Shown: positions 1 to 11,301 of the stretch, in pieces
How the letters are laid out: each line of letters begins with the position of its first letter
Numbering within the stretch: position 1 is the stretch's first letter
The notes under the pieces: generated by a model
Database searches by the model: none
What the model was told of the DNA's origin: nothing
The model's input: only the letters and a program-made list of their open reading frames with translations
Assembly (NCBI GenBank): GCA_903825285.1
Contig: CAIJZY010000010.1
Location: 1 to 64,000, forward strand
Direction of reading: 5' to 3'
Source of the DNA: an uncultured Opitutia bacterium
GTDB taxonomy: Bacteria; Verrucomicrobiota; Verrucomicrobiia; Opitutales; Opitutaceae
Length of the DNA stretch: 64,000 bases
Made by a program: the position numbers and the translations under genes

Positions 1-300
<300 letters not shown>

Positions 301-430
301 GAGAGTTCAGAACCTAGTGATTCTTGAACTACTGAATGCTGTGAGCCGAAGCTCACATCTTATTCTTTGTTTGGAATTGTTGATTGGGGGTCCCAATCAA
401 TCGCACAAAGTAAATTTCAAAGAGCCTTCC
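301..430 (-). promoter_or_regulatory. rRNA operon leader with boxA-like antitermination site
   Basis: Immediately upstream of the 16S 5' end, the complement of 415-426 reads GGCTCTTTGAAA, close to the boxA antitermination consensus (TGCTCTTTGAA). Between boxA and the 16S gene are a hairpin with arms TTGATTGGG/CCCAATCAA (380-388 and 392-400) and a weaker one near 305-329. This is the usual order for an rRNA leader. I could not pick a convincing -35/-10 pair further upstream. A TTGACG hexamer exists near 472-477 on the minus strand but has no good -10 partner. Confidence 0.6.
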
Positions 431-1561
431 GATTAGGGAAAGAGTTTCAGCAAGAAATCTTTCGGACGTCCCGTCAACACATTTTCCGAAAATTTCTTTC
501 CGGACTAGTTGCCGAGCCGCGAATCCTGCCGCCCTAAGACATCAGCCTCGCTGCATTTCTGCAGAAGAGTGAAGCGAAGGGAGGCGGAACCATGTAAACC
601 GCGCCGCATGGTTCAAGAACTATTTTAGGAAATCGCCAAGACGTTTGTTAAACACTTATCATAGAACCTTTAAACATGCCCCTTTATCCCTCGAAAAATT
701 GCCGGCCCGCGAGACCTCCGCCGCCATTTTTTCTGACCTCTGCAGAATCGCCGCAACCTGTATCGGATTACTAGATACGCCACACCCCGGACCTCAACCC
801 GGCTACTTCCTCCCATCAGAAATCGTGAAAGAATCCGACCCGTTTCCTTGCCCCAGTCGGCCAACGGCAAACGGGCCCTGAACCCACCGAGTTTCCCCTC
901 TCCAGGGTGACCGCACGCCCCTCGTAGGAGGACAAAGCCCATGGCTGACTGGTCGGCTGCCCTTACACCTGGTCTCCATTGCGAGACCTATTAAAACCTG
1001 AGCGTCGCCATGAATACCACTGCCTCTGGTGAGCACACAGCTTTGCTCGCTTTTTCAGCTGCAATGGAACGACCATTTTCAGGTTAACGTAATCAACGTG
1101 GATCTATCTGCTCAGTGGCTCCATTGAATCGCCGGGCCTTGGCAAAGTCACTGCTTCATCCATCGTACCCTGATTGCTCCCCGGATCACCTTGTGGATAG
1201 ATTTGCTGATCTGTGCGTGCTTCGAGCTAGATGCCCTAACTGATATGGTAGCAATATTGCCCGAGTGCTCTATTTCCCCAAATTAACCAACTTTTTGGCC
1301 GTTTAGTACGATTTTTTGCCTAAATATGCCATTTTTGATCGTTTTTCATGTAACTTCACAGCCAACCGTTATTGCCGTTATCGAGTGAAAATGTACCCCG
1401 TAGAAAGGTTTTCAGGCATCATTTTGCGCGTTTTGGCGCCAAATTCTTTGTTTCCGGCACTCGGGCGGCCAATTTTATTGCTAAGAAGGCCGGTTTTCTT
1501 TTGAACGACCTGACCTTTTTATCAACTAACCCTCCAGCCAGCAACTCAACCAAGGCACATT
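431..1561. other. Gene-free spacer between rrn leader and accB
   Basis: No reading frame in this 1.1 kb looks like a real protein; the open frames are short, overlap on both strands and have no recognisable motif. The left two thirds (about 640-1100) are of mixed composition and carry several strong hairpins, listed separately. The right part (about 1230-1560) is visibly AT-rich compared with the rest of the window. It presumably holds the rrn promoter, reading left, and the accBC promoter, reading right. No tRNA was seen. Confidence 0.6.
758..990 (-). ncRNA. Possible structured RNA (unidentified)
   Basis: Several stems lie close together in a stretch without a credible gene. They are TCGGATT 763-769 with AATCCGA 832-838, GTATC 760-764 with GATAC 774-778 (mutually exclusive with the first), CCTC 920-923 with GAGG 928-931, and GGTCTC 971-976 with GAGACC 983-988. 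I compared it by eye with SRP RNA, 6S RNA, tmRNA and RNase P signatures and none fits. The strand is a guess. It could equally be the decayed remnant of something else. Confidence 0.2.
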
Positions 1562-2056
1562 TTGGACCTTAAACAGATCAAGCAAATTATCGAGCTCATG
1601 AAGCGCTCAGAACTGAGCGAGTTCGCGGTCGAGGAAGAGGGATTCAAACTCAAGATTCGCCGAGGCGGCAACGGACAACCGCTCGTCAGTTCGGGCCGCG
1701 GGTCTAATTCCCCTTTCATCGCCCTGCCTGATCTACCGCCTACTGCTGCTGCACAGCCTGCCGTCCAGGCGCCCGCAACATCTGCCGCCCCTTCGGCCCC
1801 GAAGGAGGAGGAGGGCGTTGGTTATATCAAGTCCCCAATGGTCGGCACCTTCTATCGCGCGGCGTCGCCTGAGAGTAAGCCATTCGCCGAGCCTGGCACA
1901 AAAGTCGTTGAAACCACAGTTGTTTGTATCATTGAGGCGATGAAAATCATGAACGAGATTCAGGCGGAGGCCAAAGGCACCATCCTGGAGGTTCTCGTCG
2001 AAAATGGCCAACCCGTCGAATACGGCCAGCGCCTCTTCAAGATCAAGCAGGGCTAA
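1562..2056 (+). CDS. accB: Acetyl-CoA carboxylase biotin carboxyl carrier protein
   Basis: Carries the biotin that AccC carboxylates in acetyl-CoA carboxylase, the first committed step of fatty-acid synthesis (cytoplasm). It is 164 residues long. The N-terminal segment is typical of BCCP ([17 protein letters not shown]), followed by a Pro/Ala-rich linker (about residues 58-82) and a C-terminal biotinyl domain with the attachment motif EAMKIMNE; the biotinylated lysine is about residue 128. The start is TTG, preceded by an AAGG Shine-Dalgarno-like sequence 8 nt upstream; no ATG fits. accC follows 71 nt downstream in the usual accBC order. Confidence 0.95.
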   Translation: MDLKQIKQIIELMKRSELSEFAVEEEGFKLKIRRGGNGQPLVSSGRGSNSPFIALPDLPPTAAAQPAVQAPATSAAPSAPKEEEGVGYIKSPMVGTFYRAASPESKPFAEPGTKVVETTVVCIIEAMKIMNEIQAEAKGTILEVLVENGQPVEYGQRLFKIKQG

Positions 2057-2127
2057 CCCGGTCAACCCAAGCCTCCAGCCACGCATTCTGCGCTGCGCAC
2101 AGGCTTAGGCAGGCTATTGTATTTCAA

Positions 2128-3492
<1,365 letters not shown>

Positions 3493-3523
3493 GAAAACAG
3501 CCTTTTTTGGTCTAAAAACCCTT

Positions 3524-3550
3524 AAAAACCCGCGTTTTCGCGGGTTTTTT
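3524..3550. terminator. Bidirectional intrinsic terminator
   Basis: The hairpin AAAACCCGCG / CGCGGGTTTT is flanked by A-rich sequence on the left and T6 on the right. It sits between the convergent accC (+) and prmA (-) genes and could stop transcripts from both sides. Confidence 0.85.
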
Positions 3551-3562
3551 CGTTAACTTGAA

Positions 3563-4453
3563 TTAACTAGGTTTGGTGAGTTCCACATCGCTCCACTCAC
3601 CCATTTCACGGAAGTCCATCCTCCAGCTCGGTGCCGCCTTGGCATAGGCCGTCCGGACCTCCCCGTTCTCCTTTGCGAGTATTCCGCTCAGGATCAGCAC
3701 GCCTCCGGGCGCCACCGCGGCCACCAGTTGAGGAGCAAACTCGATTAGCACGTTCGCCAGGATGTTTGCGAGCAGCACGTCTGCTTGTTGGTCGGTCAGA
3801 CCTGTGACAAGGTCGCCAACCGAGAACGCCACCCTCCCCTCCAATCCGTTCAGTTCTGCGTTTTCCTCACTCACACGCACCGCCTCAGGGTCGTTGTCAA
3901 AGCCCAGGATCTGCCGAAATCCGAGTTTGGCCGCGGATAGGGCCAGGATCCCTGAGCCACACCCGGCATCAATGACCCGCACCCCGGCCTTGTCCCGGCC
4001 TTTCACCGCCATCGCCGCCTCCACGGCCACCAATCGCTCCACGCACAACCGCGTGGTTTCATGGTTACCCGTGCCAAATGCCAGGCCCGGATCCAGCCAC
4101 AGCACCTCATCGCCAGCCGGTACCTGATACTTCCCGCGCTCCCAGGCCGGCACCCAGTGGAGTCGCCCAAACCGCCATGGCTTGAAATGCGCCTTGTAGC
4201 TGTCGCGCCAGTCCGCCTCGGCCAAAATCTTGATCTCCTCCTTCGCCATCGGGCTCACCGGGAGCATCGGCCGCAGTTCCTCCCAGCGAAGCTTCGCCTC
4301 GGCAGGGCTCGTGAACACGCCCACCAGCCAGGCCCGCTTGACGATCACGTCCTCCAGCAGGCTCCAGCCCTCGACGCCCAGCTCGAGCAGCAGGTCGTCG
4401 GTCACATCCATCGCGCTCGGCGGGATCTCCACCTTGATTTCAACCAAGTCCAT
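3563..4453 (-). CDS. prmA: Ribosomal protein L11 methyltransferase
   Basis: SAM-dependent methylation of lysine side chains and the N-terminus of ribosomal protein L11. The N-terminal substrate-recognition part begins [12 protein letters not shown]. The class I methyltransferase domain has motif [18 protein letters not shown] and the family motif LANILANVL, which corresponds to the NPPY-like position. The preferred start is the ATG at 4453, because homology begins there; another ATG at 4483 would add ten basic residues that do not look native. The protein is 296 residues, the usual size. It is convergent with accC across the shared terminator. Confidence 0.93.
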   Translation of the reverse strand: MDLVEIKVEIPPSAMDVTDDLLLELGVEGWSLLEDVIVKRAWLVGVFTSPAEAKLRWEELRPMLPVSPMAKEEIKILAEADWRDSYKAHFKPWRFGRLHWVPAWERGKYQVPAGDEVLWLDPGLAFGTGNHETTRLCVERLVAVEAAMAVKGRDKAGVRVIDAGCGSGILALSAAKLGFRQILGFDNDPEAVRVSEENAELNGLEGRVAFSVGDLVTGLTDQQADVLLANILANVLIEFAPQLVAAVAPGGVLILSGILAKENGEVRTAYAKAAPSWRMDFREMGEWSDVELTKPS

Positions 4454-4499
4454 TCGCCGAAAGTTCCCAGCCCTCCACCCCACGGCAACGCCAATCCTC

Positions 4500-5288
4500 T
4501 CACCCGCCCCCGCGCCGCTCGCGGTACTCGCGGGGACTCATCCCGGTCGCCAGACGGAAGGTCTTGTTGAGGTAATGGAGGTCCGGCAGCCCCACCTCTC
4601 CGGCAATCGTCTTCACGGGCAGGGTCGTGTGGATCAACAGGTGCCGCGCCCGGTCCACGCGCCGACGCCGGATATACCCCTCGATCGTCACACCAAACTG
4701 CGCGCGAAACAGCCTCGTCAGGTGATTGTGCGAGATCTCCGCCCGCCGCGCGATCGCCGGGATCACCAGCGATTGCGCGAGGTGCAGCTCGATCTCCCTC
4801 ACCGCCCGGCTGAGTGCCGGATGCAACCGCTTGTTCGGCTCCCGCTCCGCCATCGGCTGCCCCGCCAGCTGCCACAGGACGTCCCATAACCGCACCGAGG
4901 CCCGGCGCGGCTGCGCTGGCAGCCAGCCTGCGGCCTCCTCCAAGGCCCGCGTCAGCGGGCCAAACGATTCCAACGCATCCTGCATCACCGGCATCGTGAC
5001 GAGGTCACCTCCCGGCGGCAGGCGAAAGTGCGCGAAGAAATGCCGCGATTCCCCGCGGAAACGGTAGACGACGCGCACGCCCGGCGGGGTCACGCTCACC
5101 CAGCCGGGCCGGATGAGGTGCTCCTCGTCGCCGATCACCACGGCCCCCTCATACTCGTACAGGTGCAGCGCCCACAGCTCCGCCAGCTGGTAAGCCTCCT
5201 CCCGCTGGCGTCGGCCGTGCACCGCCCGGCCCGCCTGCACCAGCTGCGGCGGATTCTTCAGGGGCATCAGCCAGACCGACGGCGCCAT
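4500..5288 (-). CDS. AraC-family transcriptional regulator
   Basis: DNA-binding regulator of 262 residues. The N-terminal cupin-like effector domain (about 1-140) includes [10 protein letters not shown] and GWVSVTPPG. The C-terminal double helix-turn-helix (about 165-258) has [16 protein letters not shown] and the signature ending [16 protein letters not shown]. The frame is open far upstream, but that region is the antisense-frame shadow of purN. The ATG at 5288 is chosen because it lies 12 nt before the last base of the purN stop and has GAAAGG upstream. Effector and targets are unknown; the neighbours prmA and purN give no clue. Confidence 0.88.
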   Translation of the reverse strand: MAPSVWLMPLKNPPQLVQAGRAVHGRRQREEAYQLAELWALHLYEYEGAVVIGDEEHLIRPGWVSVTPPGVRVVYRFRGESRHFFAHFRLPPGGDLVTMPVMQDALESFGPLTRALEEAAGWLPAQPRRASVRLWDVLWQLAGQPMAEREPNKRLHPALSRAVREIELHLAQSLVIPAIARRAEISHNHLTRLFRAQFGVTIEGYIRRRRVDRARHLLIHTTLPVKTIAGEVGLPDLHYLNKTFRLATGMSPREYRERRGGG

Positions 5289-5299
5289 ACCGCGGCCTT

Positions 5300-5872
5300 T
5301 CAGCGCTTGCTCAACCGCGCGATCACCGCCGGCAACAGCGCGTGCTCCGCCTGATGCACCTTCGCCGTCAGCGACTCGAGCGTGTCGCCGGGCTCGATGC
5401 GCACCGGGGCTTGGTCGAGGATCGGTCCGCCATCCACCTCCAGGGTCACCGCATGCACCGTGCAGCCCGTGAGCTTCACGCCGCGCCGAAACGCCTGGCC
5501 GATCGCATCCAGCCCGGGAAAGCTGGGCAGCAAGCTGGGATGGAGGTTGATGATCTTGCCCGCAAACGCGCCGAGCAGGCCCGGTTTGAGCACCCGCATG
5601 AATCCCGCGAGCACCACAAGATCGGGCGCACAAGCCTTCACCGCCGCGATGAAGCGCGCCTCGCCCTCGCCCTCCAGCTTGGTCTTGAACGGCGCCGGGT
5701 CCACGAAGGCGGCCGGGACCCCGAACCGCGGGCCCAGCGCCAGGATCCCCGCCGTGGGTTGGTCGGAAAAAATGCCCACCACGCGGGCGCGGCCGAGCCG
5801 GCCGGCCTGCTGCGCCGCGAGGATCGCCTCCGCATTCGAGCCCCGTCCGGATCCGAGGATGACGACGCGCAT
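5300..5872 (-). CDS. purN: Phosphoribosylglycinamide formyltransferase
   Basis: Transfers the formyl group of 10-formyl-tetrahydrofolate to GAR, the third step of purine synthesis. 190 residues, beginning MRVVILGSGRGSNAEAIL with the phosphate-binding loop. The catalytic set is visible: Asn and His in INLHPSLLPSFPG, and Asp in the VDGGPILDQ segment. The length is normal. The upstream heptose adenylyltransferase gene ends 5 nt before the start codon, so the two are probably co-transcribed. The AraC gene follows almost without a gap. Confidence 0.95.
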   Translation of the reverse strand: MRVVILGSGRGSNAEAILAAQQAGRLGRARVVGIFSDQPTAGILALGPRFGVPAAFVDPAPFKTKLEGEGEARFIAAVKACAPDLVVLAGFMRVLKPGLLGAFAGKIINLHPSLLPSFPGLDAIGQAFRRGVKLTGCTVHAVTLEVDGGPILDQAPVRIEPGDTLESLTAKVHQAEHALLPAVIARLSKR

Positions 5873-5877
5873 GTTCG

Positions 5878-6375
5878 TCAGACCTCCCCAGCCGCCTTGA
5901 TCTTCGCAATCAGCGCCGTGGTGCTGAACCCGGGCAGGAAGGGCACAAAGGCGATCTTCGCCCCCGCCTGCTCCAGCGCCGCCCGCTCCTCGGGATTGAG
6001 CGTGTCGAGGGTGTAGTCACCCGCCTTGCAGTAGACATCCGGCTTCAGCGCGCGGATCTCCGCGGTCAACCGCGGCTCGCGGAACACCACGACCGCATCC
6101 ACGCACGCCAGCGCGCCGAGCGCGTAGGCCCGCTCCTGCTCGCCTTGCACGGGCCGGGTCGGGCCCTTGATCGCCCGCACGCTCGCGTCGGCGTTGATCG
6201 CCACCACCAGCACGTCGCCCAGCGCCCGCGCGGCCTGCAGCGCGTACAAATGCCCCGTGTGCAGCAGGTCGAACACGCCGTTGGTCAGGACCACCCGCCG
6301 GCCGGCGGTTCGCCAGCTTTCCCGCACGGCCACGGCGTCGCCCAGGGACAGGAGTTTCGGATTGGGAAGCTTCAC
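5878..6375 (-). CDS. rfaE2: D-glycero-beta-D-manno-heptose 1-phosphate adenylyltransferase
   Basis: Adenylyltransferase step of ADP-heptose synthesis for the LPS inner core. 165 residues with the nucleotidyltransferase start LTNGVFDLLHTGHLYAL (HxGH motif) and the family stretch INADASVRAIKGPTRPV. It corresponds to the C-terminal half of E. coli HldE as a separate protein; the kinase half (RfaE1) is not in this window. Its presence supports a Gram-negative envelope. Transcribed with purN. The start at 6375 is 77 nt from the divergent xylF. Confidence 0.92.
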   Translation of the reverse strand: MKLPNPKLLSLGDAVAVRESWRTAGRRVVLTNGVFDLLHTGHLYALQAARALGDVLVVAINADASVRAIKGPTRPVQGEQERAYALGALACVDAVVVFREPRLTAEIRALKPDVYCKAGDYTLDTLNPEERAALEQAGAKIAFVPFLPGFSTTALIAKIKAAGEV

Positions 6376-6452
6376 GCGCGGGCCGAGGTTTTCACGCCGC
6401 TCCGCCGTTGTAAATTCTCTTTCCCCTGTTTTGCTGCCTGCACCCCGCCCCG

Positions 6453-7490
6453 ATGAAAGCCCGCCTCGCGCTCGTCGTCCTGTCGCTCGTGCTGTCGCTC
6501 CTGATCGGCCTGACCCTGCGCCGCGGCGCCGGCGCCGCCACCGGGGTCTCCACCCGGCCGCTCATCGGCCTCTCCATGGACACGCTCGAGGTCGAGCGCT
6601 GGCAGCATGACCGCGACCTGTTTGTCGCGCGTGCCAAGGAACTCGGCGCCGACGTGCTCGTCGTCTCCGCCAACGGCAGCGACACCCGTCAGGTGCAGGA
6701 CTGCGAGGCGCTCATCAACAACCGCATCGGCGCCCTGGTGATCATCCCGCACGACGGCGCCGCCATGGCCAAGGGCGTCAACCTCGCCCACGAGGCACAC
6801 ATCCCGGTCCTCGCGTACGACCGCCTCATCCTCAACTGCGACCTCGATCTCTACCTCACCTTCGACAACGTCCGCGTCGGCGAGCTGCAGGCCGGCTACC
6901 TGGTGGACAAGCTCAAGGGCCGGAAAGCCCGCATCGTCCGCCTGCTCGGCTCCAAGACCGACAACAACGCCTTCCTGTTCAAGCAGGGCCAGGACAACAT
7001 CCTCAACCCCGCCATCGCGCGCGGCGACATCGAGATCGTGCACGAGGACTGGTGCGACGGCTGGCGGCCCGAGAACGCGAAGAAGGTCCTCAACGCCGCC
7101 ATCACCAAGGCCGGGCGCAACATCGACGCGGTGCTGTGCTCCGCCGACATCCTCTCCGCCGGCGCCATCCAGGTCCTCCTCGAGGAGGGCCTCGCGGGCA
7201 AGGTGCTCGTCACCGGCCAGGACGCCGACCTGTCCTCCTGCCAGCGCATCGTCGAGGGCACGCAGGCGATGACGATCTACAAGCCGATCAAGAACCTCGC
7301 GAACACCGCCGCCGAGCTCGCGGTCAAGATGGCCCGCCGCGAGGTGATCGTGGCGAAGCAGGAGCTGCCCAACGGCAAGACCAGCGTGCCCTCGATCTTC
7401 CTGCCCGTGCACGTCGTGGACAAGGACACGATGGAGGCCACCGTCATCGCCGACGGCTTCCACACCCGCGAGTCGATCTACAAGCCGTAA
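6453..7490 (+). CDS. xylF: Sugar ABC transporter substrate-binding protein, XylF-like
   Basis: Periplasmic binding protein of a xylose-type importer. The N-terminal signal peptide is about residues 1-28 (hydrophobic LALVVLSLVLSLLIGL, no lipobox Cys). The mature part follows XylF closely: GLSMDTLEVERWQHDRD, VIIPHDGAAMA, VLAYDRLILNCDLDLYLTFD and the hinge segment VGELQAGYLV. 345 residues against about 330 in E. coli. First gene of xylFGH, with the xylG start 1 nt after its stop. Xylose is inferred from sequence resemblance; no xylose catabolic genes or XylR are nearby. Confidence 0.88.
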   Translation: MKARLALVVLSLVLSLLIGLTLRRGAGAATGVSTRPLIGLSMDTLEVERWQHDRDLFVARAKELGADVLVVSANGSDTRQVQDCEALINNRIGALVIIPHDGAAMAKGVNLAHEAHIPVLAYDRLILNCDLDLYLTFDNVRVGELQAGYLVDKLKGRKARIVRLLGSKTDNNAFLFKQGQDNILNPAIARGDIEIVHEDWCDGWRPENAKKVLNAAITKAGRNIDAVLCSADILSAGAIQVLLEEGLAGKVLVTGQDADLSSCQRIVEGTQAMTIYKPIKNLANTAAELAVKMARREVIVAKQELPNGKTSVPSIFLPVHVVDKDTMEATVIADGFHTRESIYKP

Positions 7491-7491
7491 G

Positions 7492-9015
7492 ATGCCCGCG
7501 CTCCTCGAGGCCTGCGCCATCACCAAGCGCTTTCCCGGCGTGACCGCCCTGCGCGAGGTCAGCTTCGACCTGCAGCCCGGCGAGATCCACGCGCTCTGCG
7601 GCGAGAACGGCGCCGGCAAGTCCACCCTGATCAAGCTCCTCTCCGGGCTCCACCCGCACGGCAGCTACGAGGGCGAGCTGCGCCTCGACGGCCGGCCCGC
7701 CGCGTTCCGCACCATCGCCGACGCCCAGCGCCACGGCATCGCCGTGATCTACCAGGAGCTCGCGCTCGTCCCCGAGCTGTCCATCGCCGAGAACCTGTTC
7801 CTCGGCTGCGAGCCGCGGCGCGGCGCGCTGATCGACTGGGAGAAGCTCTACACCGACGCCCGCGGCGTCCTCGCCTCGGTCGGGCTCGACCTCTCCGCCG
7901 AGACACCCGTCGGCCGGCTGGGCGTCGGCCAGCAGCAGCTGGTCGAGATCGCCAAGGCCCTCGGCAAGCAAACCCGCATCCTCATCCTCGACGAGCCCAC
8001 CGCCGCCCTCGCCGAGCGCGAGGTGGACACGCTGCTGGAGCTGCTCCGCGGCCTGCGCGCCCACGGCATCGCGTGCATCTACATCTCGCACAAGCTGGAC
8101 GAGGTCTTTGCCGTCGCCGACCGCATCACCGTGCTCCGCGACGGCGCCACCATCTCCACCCACCCGACCGCCGCCACCTCGAAGACCGGCGTCATCCGCG
8201 ACATGGTCGGGCGCGAGATCCAGGACCTCTTCCCGCGCGTCGCCCACCATCCCGGCGAGGTGCTGCTGCGCGTGGACGCGCTGCGCGCCGCCCCGTCGCG
8301 CGACGCGGCCGAGCAGCTGCACGGCATCAGCTTCGAGGTCCGCGCCGGCGAGGTGCTCGGCATCGGCGGGCTCATGGGCGCCGGCCGCACCGAGCTGCTC
8401 ATGCACATCTTCGGGGCCTGGGGCGAGCGGCGTGGCGGCACGGTCGACCTCGGCGGCCGGCCGCTGCCCGCCGGCGACCCCGTCGGCGCGCTGGCGCGCG
8501 GACTCGCGCTCGTCAGCGAGGACCGCAAGCGCTACGGCCTGGTCCTCGAGCGCGACATCGGCTTCAACCTCTCGCTCTCCTCCCTCGGTCGCCTGCGCCG
8601 CGGGCTGCTGGTGGACGAGGAGGCCGAGGTGCGCGCCAACCAGCGGTTCTTTGCGTCGCTGCGCGTGAAGGCCGCTTCGCTCGAGACCGTCGTCGGCACC
8701 CTCTCCGGCGGCAACCAGCAGAAGGTCGTGATCGGCAAGGCGCTCATGACCGAGCCCCGCGTCGTCTTCCTCGACGAGCCCACCCGTGGCATCGACGTCG
8801 GCGCCAAGCTTGAGGTCTACGAGCTCGTCAACCGCCTCACCGCCGAGGGCAAGGCGGTCGTCCTCGTCTCCAGCGAACTCCCCGAGCTCATGGGCATGAG
8901 CGACCGCATCCTCATGCTCCACGAGGGCGCCGTCGGCGGGGAGTTCACCCGCGACGCCGCCACGCCCGAGCGGCTCCTGGCCGCCGCGATGGGACGCACC
9001 CCGGCCGCCGCCTAG
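7492..9015 (+). CDS. xylG: Sugar ABC transporter ATP-binding protein, XylG-like
   Basis: Energises the importer from the cytoplasmic side. 507 residues with two fused nucleotide-binding domains. The first has Walker A GENGAGKST, Walker B ILILDEPTAAL and a divergent signature GVGQQQLVEI. The second has a degenerate Walker A (GLMGAGRTE), the canonical signature LSGGNQQKVVIGKAL and Walker B VVFLDEPTRGID. This asymmetry is standard for the RbsA/XylG class. Tightly packed with xylF (1 nt) and xylH (2 nt), so almost certainly one transcript. Confidence 0.92.
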   Translation: MPALLEACAITKRFPGVTALREVSFDLQPGEIHALCGENGAGKSTLIKLLSGLHPHGSYEGELRLDGRPAAFRTIADAQRHGIAVIYQELALVPELSIAENLFLGCEPRRGALIDWEKLYTDARGVLASVGLDLSAETPVGRLGVGQQQLVEIAKALGKQTRILILDEPTAALAEREVDTLLELLRGLRAHGIACIYISHKLDEVFAVADRITVLRDGATISTHPTAATSKTGVIRDMVGREIQDLFPRVAHHPGEVLLRVDALRAAPSRDAAEQLHGISFEVRAGEVLGIGGLMGAGRTELLMHIFGAWGERRGGTVDLGGRPLPAGDPVGALARGLALVSEDRKRYGLVLERDIGFNLSLSSLGRLRRGLLVDEEAEVRANQRFFASLRVKAASLETVVGTLSGGNQQKVVIGKALMTEPRVVFLDEPTRGIDVGAKLEVYELVNRLTAEGKAVVLVSSELPELMGMSDRILMLHEGAVGGEFTRDAATPERLLAAAMGRTPAAA

Positions 9016-9017
9016 CC

Positions 9018-10145
9018 ATGAAGACCAAGTTCTCCGTCCGCGACTTCTCCCTCCTGCTCAGCCTCGTCGCGGTCTGGGCGTTCTTCGCCGTCACGTCGCC
9101 GCAGTACCTCTCCGCGCGCAACCTGTCCGCGCTCTCGGTCGAGCTCGCGATCACGGCCACCCTCGCGCTGGGCATGCTGCTCGTCATCCTGCCCGGCCAC
9201 ATCGACCTCTCGGTCGGCAGCGGCGTCGGGCTGGTCGGCGGCATCGCCGCGGTGCTGGTCTTCAACCACGGCTGGCCCGCGCCGCTCGCCTTCCTGCCCG
9301 CGATTGCGGTCGCGCTGCTGGTCTGGCTCGCGCAGGGCGCGCTCATCGTCCGCCAGCGCATCCCCGCGTTCATCATCACGCTCGGCGGGCTGCTCATCCT
9401 CAAGGGCGTCTTCTGGCTGGTGATCGACACCCACACCGTGCCGGTCGCGCCGGGCGGCCGGCCGAACCTGTTCTCGCTGCTCACGACCTACTACCTGCCG
9501 CCGCTCGCGAGCTATGTCGTCATCGCGATCGTCATGGCCGCGCTCGTCGCCGTCACGCTGCGGGCGCGGGCGCGCCGCGCCGCGATGGGATTCGAGGTGG
9601 ACGACCCGGAGCTCGCGTTCCTCAAGCTCTTCCTCACCGGCCAGGGCCTGCTGCTGTTCGTCCTCGCGGTAAACCAGTTCCGCGGCATCCCGCTGCCGGT
9701 CCTCGCGCTCGGGCTGGTCGCGCTGGCCATCCAAGTGATCACGCGCCACACGCCCTTCGGGCGCCACCTCTACGCCATCGGCGGCAACGAGGAGGCCGCG
9801 TTCGTGTCCGGCGTGCCGGTCCAGCGCGTCGTGATCGGCGCGTACGTGCTGCTCGGGGGCATCGTGGCGATCACCGGCCTGCTGCAGACCGCCTACGCCG
9901 GCGCCGCGACCACCACCGTCGGCGACTCCATGGAGCTCGACGCGATCGCCGCGTGCGTCATCGGCGGCACGAGCCTGCGCGGCGGCCGCGGCACGGTCCT
10001 CGGCGTGATCTTCGGCGCGCTCATCATGGCGAGCCTGCTCAACGGCATGACGCTCCTCGCCGTCTCGCCCGAGCTGAAGTTCATCGCCCGCGGCGTGGTC
10101 CTCACGCTCGCCGTCTGGATGGACGTGAAGCTCGCCCGGCGCTGA
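9018..10145 (+). CDS. xylH: Sugar ABC transporter permease, XylH-like
   Basis: Inner-membrane channel of the importer. 375 residues, mostly hydrophobic, with about ten predicted membrane segments. The conserved permease signature is near GHIDLSVGSGVGLVGG, and the EAA-like region is around YAIGGNEEAAFVSGVP. The C-terminal GGTSLRGGRGTVLGVIFGAL is typical of the RbsC/XylH family. Last gene of xylFGH. It converges with dnaJ, with only 13 nt between the stops and no visible terminator. Confidence 0.92.
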   Translation: MKTKFSVRDFSLLLSLVAVWAFFAVTSPQYLSARNLSALSVELAITATLALGMLLVILPGHIDLSVGSGVGLVGGIAAVLVFNHGWPAPLAFLPAIAVALLVWLAQGALIVRQRIPAFIITLGGLLILKGVFWLVIDTHTVPVAPGGRPNLFSLLTTYYLPPLASYVVIAIVMAALVAVTLRARARRAAMGFEVDDPELAFLKLFLTGQGLLLFVLAVNQFRGIPLPVLALGLVALAIQVITRHTPFGRHLYAIGGNEEAAFVSGVPVQRVVIGAYVLLGGIVAITGLLQTAYAGAATTTVGDSMELDAIAACVIGGTSLRGGRGTVLGVIFGALIMASLLNGMTLLAVSPELKFIARGVVLTLAVWMDVKLARR

Positions 10146-10158
10146 GCCGGGCGCGGGC

Positions 10159-11301
10159 TCAGAAGAACTTCTTGGCCTTCTCGAAGAAGGTCTTCGAGGT
10201 CGGCTCGCTGGCGTCGCCGCTCACGCGCGCGAATTCCTCGAGGAGCTTGCGCTGCTCGGCGGTGAGGGACTGGGGGACTTCCACGTGCACGCGGACGAGC
10301 TGGTCGCCCTGCCGGCCACCGCGCAGCGAGGGCATGCCCTTCTCGCGCAGCCGGAAGGTCGTGCCGCTCTGCGTGCCGCTGGGGATCTTGAGCGAGGCCT
10401 TGCCGAACAGCGTGGGCACCTCGATCGTGCCGCCCAGCGTCGCGAGCGTGAACTTGATCGGGATCTCGCAAAACAGGTTGTCCTCCTGGCGCTCGAACAG
10501 CTCGTGCTCCTTGACCGAGAGCACGATGTAGAGGTCGCCCGGGTGCCCGCCCGCCAGGCCCGCCTCGCCGTTGCCGGTGGAGCGGAGGCGGGAGCCGGTG
10601 TCGACGCCGGGGGGAATGCGGACGTTGAGCTTGGTGGACCGGACCACGCGGCCCTCGCCGCGGCACGCGGTGCAGGGCTTCTCGACCTTGGTGCCCATGC
10701 CGCCGCAGGTCGGGCAGGGCTGGGTGAAGGTGATGATGCCGCCCGAGCGGCGGATCTGGCCCGCGCCGCGGCATGTCGGGCAGGTGACGCGCTTCGAGCC
10801 GGGCTCGGCACCCGATCCGTCGCAACGCTCGCAGGCCGCGTGCTTGCGGAAGGAGATTTCCTTCTCGGCGCCGCGCGCCGCCTCCTCGAGCGTGATCTCG
10901 AGGTCGTAGCGCAGGTCGGAGCCGTCGCGGCCGGCGTCGCGGCCGCCGCCGCCGAACATCTCGTCAAAGATCCCGCCGCCCTGCTGCTGGCCGAAGACCT
11001 CGCGGAAGATGTCGAACGGGTCGTGGAAGCCGCCACCCATCCCGCCCGCGCCACGCGGCACGCCGGCGCCCCCGCCCTCGAAGGCGGCCGCGCCGTAGCG
11101 GTCGTAGGCCGCGCGCTTCTCCGGGTCCTTGAGCACCTCGTAGGCGTGGGAGATCTTCTTGAACATCTCCTCCGCCTCCTTGTTGCCGGGATTCTTGTCG
11201 GGGTGGTACTGGACCGCCTTCTTGCGGTACGCCTTCTTCAGTTCCTCCTCGGTGGCGCCCTTCGCCACGCCGAGCAGCTCGTAATAGTCGTCTTTGGCCA
11301 T
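10159..11301 (-). CDS. dnaJ: Chaperone DnaJ (Hsp40)
   Basis: Co-chaperone that delivers substrates to DnaK and stimulates its ATPase. 380 residues. The J domain (1-70) has the HPD motif in YHPDKNPG. The Gly/Phe-rich linker is about 75-125. The zinc region has four CxxCxGxG repeats: [24 protein letters not shown] and CTACRGEG. The C-terminal substrate-binding and dimerisation domains are complete. It lies 164 nt downstream of grpE; dnaK is not in the window. Confidence 0.97.
   Translation of the reverse strand: MAKDDYYELLGVAKGATEEELKKAYRKKAVQYHPDKNPGNKEAEEMFKKISHAYEVLKDPEKRAAYDRYGAAAFEGGGAGVPRGAGGMGGGFHDPFDIFREVFGQQQGGGIFDEMFGGGGRDAGRDGSDLRYDLEITLEEAARGAEKEISFRKHAACERCDGSGAEPGSKRVTCPTCRGAGQIRRSGGIITFTQPCPTCGGMGTKVEKPCTACRGEGRVVRSTKLNVRIPPGVDTGSRLRSTGNGEAGLAGGHPGDLYIVLSVKEHELFERQEDNLFCEIPIKFTLATLGGTIEVPTLFGKASLKIPSGTQSGTTFRLREKGMPSLRGGRQGDQLVRVHVEVPQSLTAEQRKLLEEFARVSGDASEPTSKTFFEKAKKFF

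Noticed and set aside
780-850. SRP RNA domain IV-like GGAGGAAGTAGCC on the minus strand
   Set aside because: The required GGUCAGG...GGAAGCAG pattern with symmetric loops is not present.
645-1036. Short overlapping open frames on both strands upstream of the 16S gene
   Set aside because: They overlap each other in three frames, are low in recognisable motifs and fall in a hairpin-rich spacer; no one frame is better than the others.
1316-1572. Two short frames (62 and 66 codons) before accB
   Set aside because: AT-rich, Phe/Arg-rich translation without family resemblance, and they run into the accB start region.
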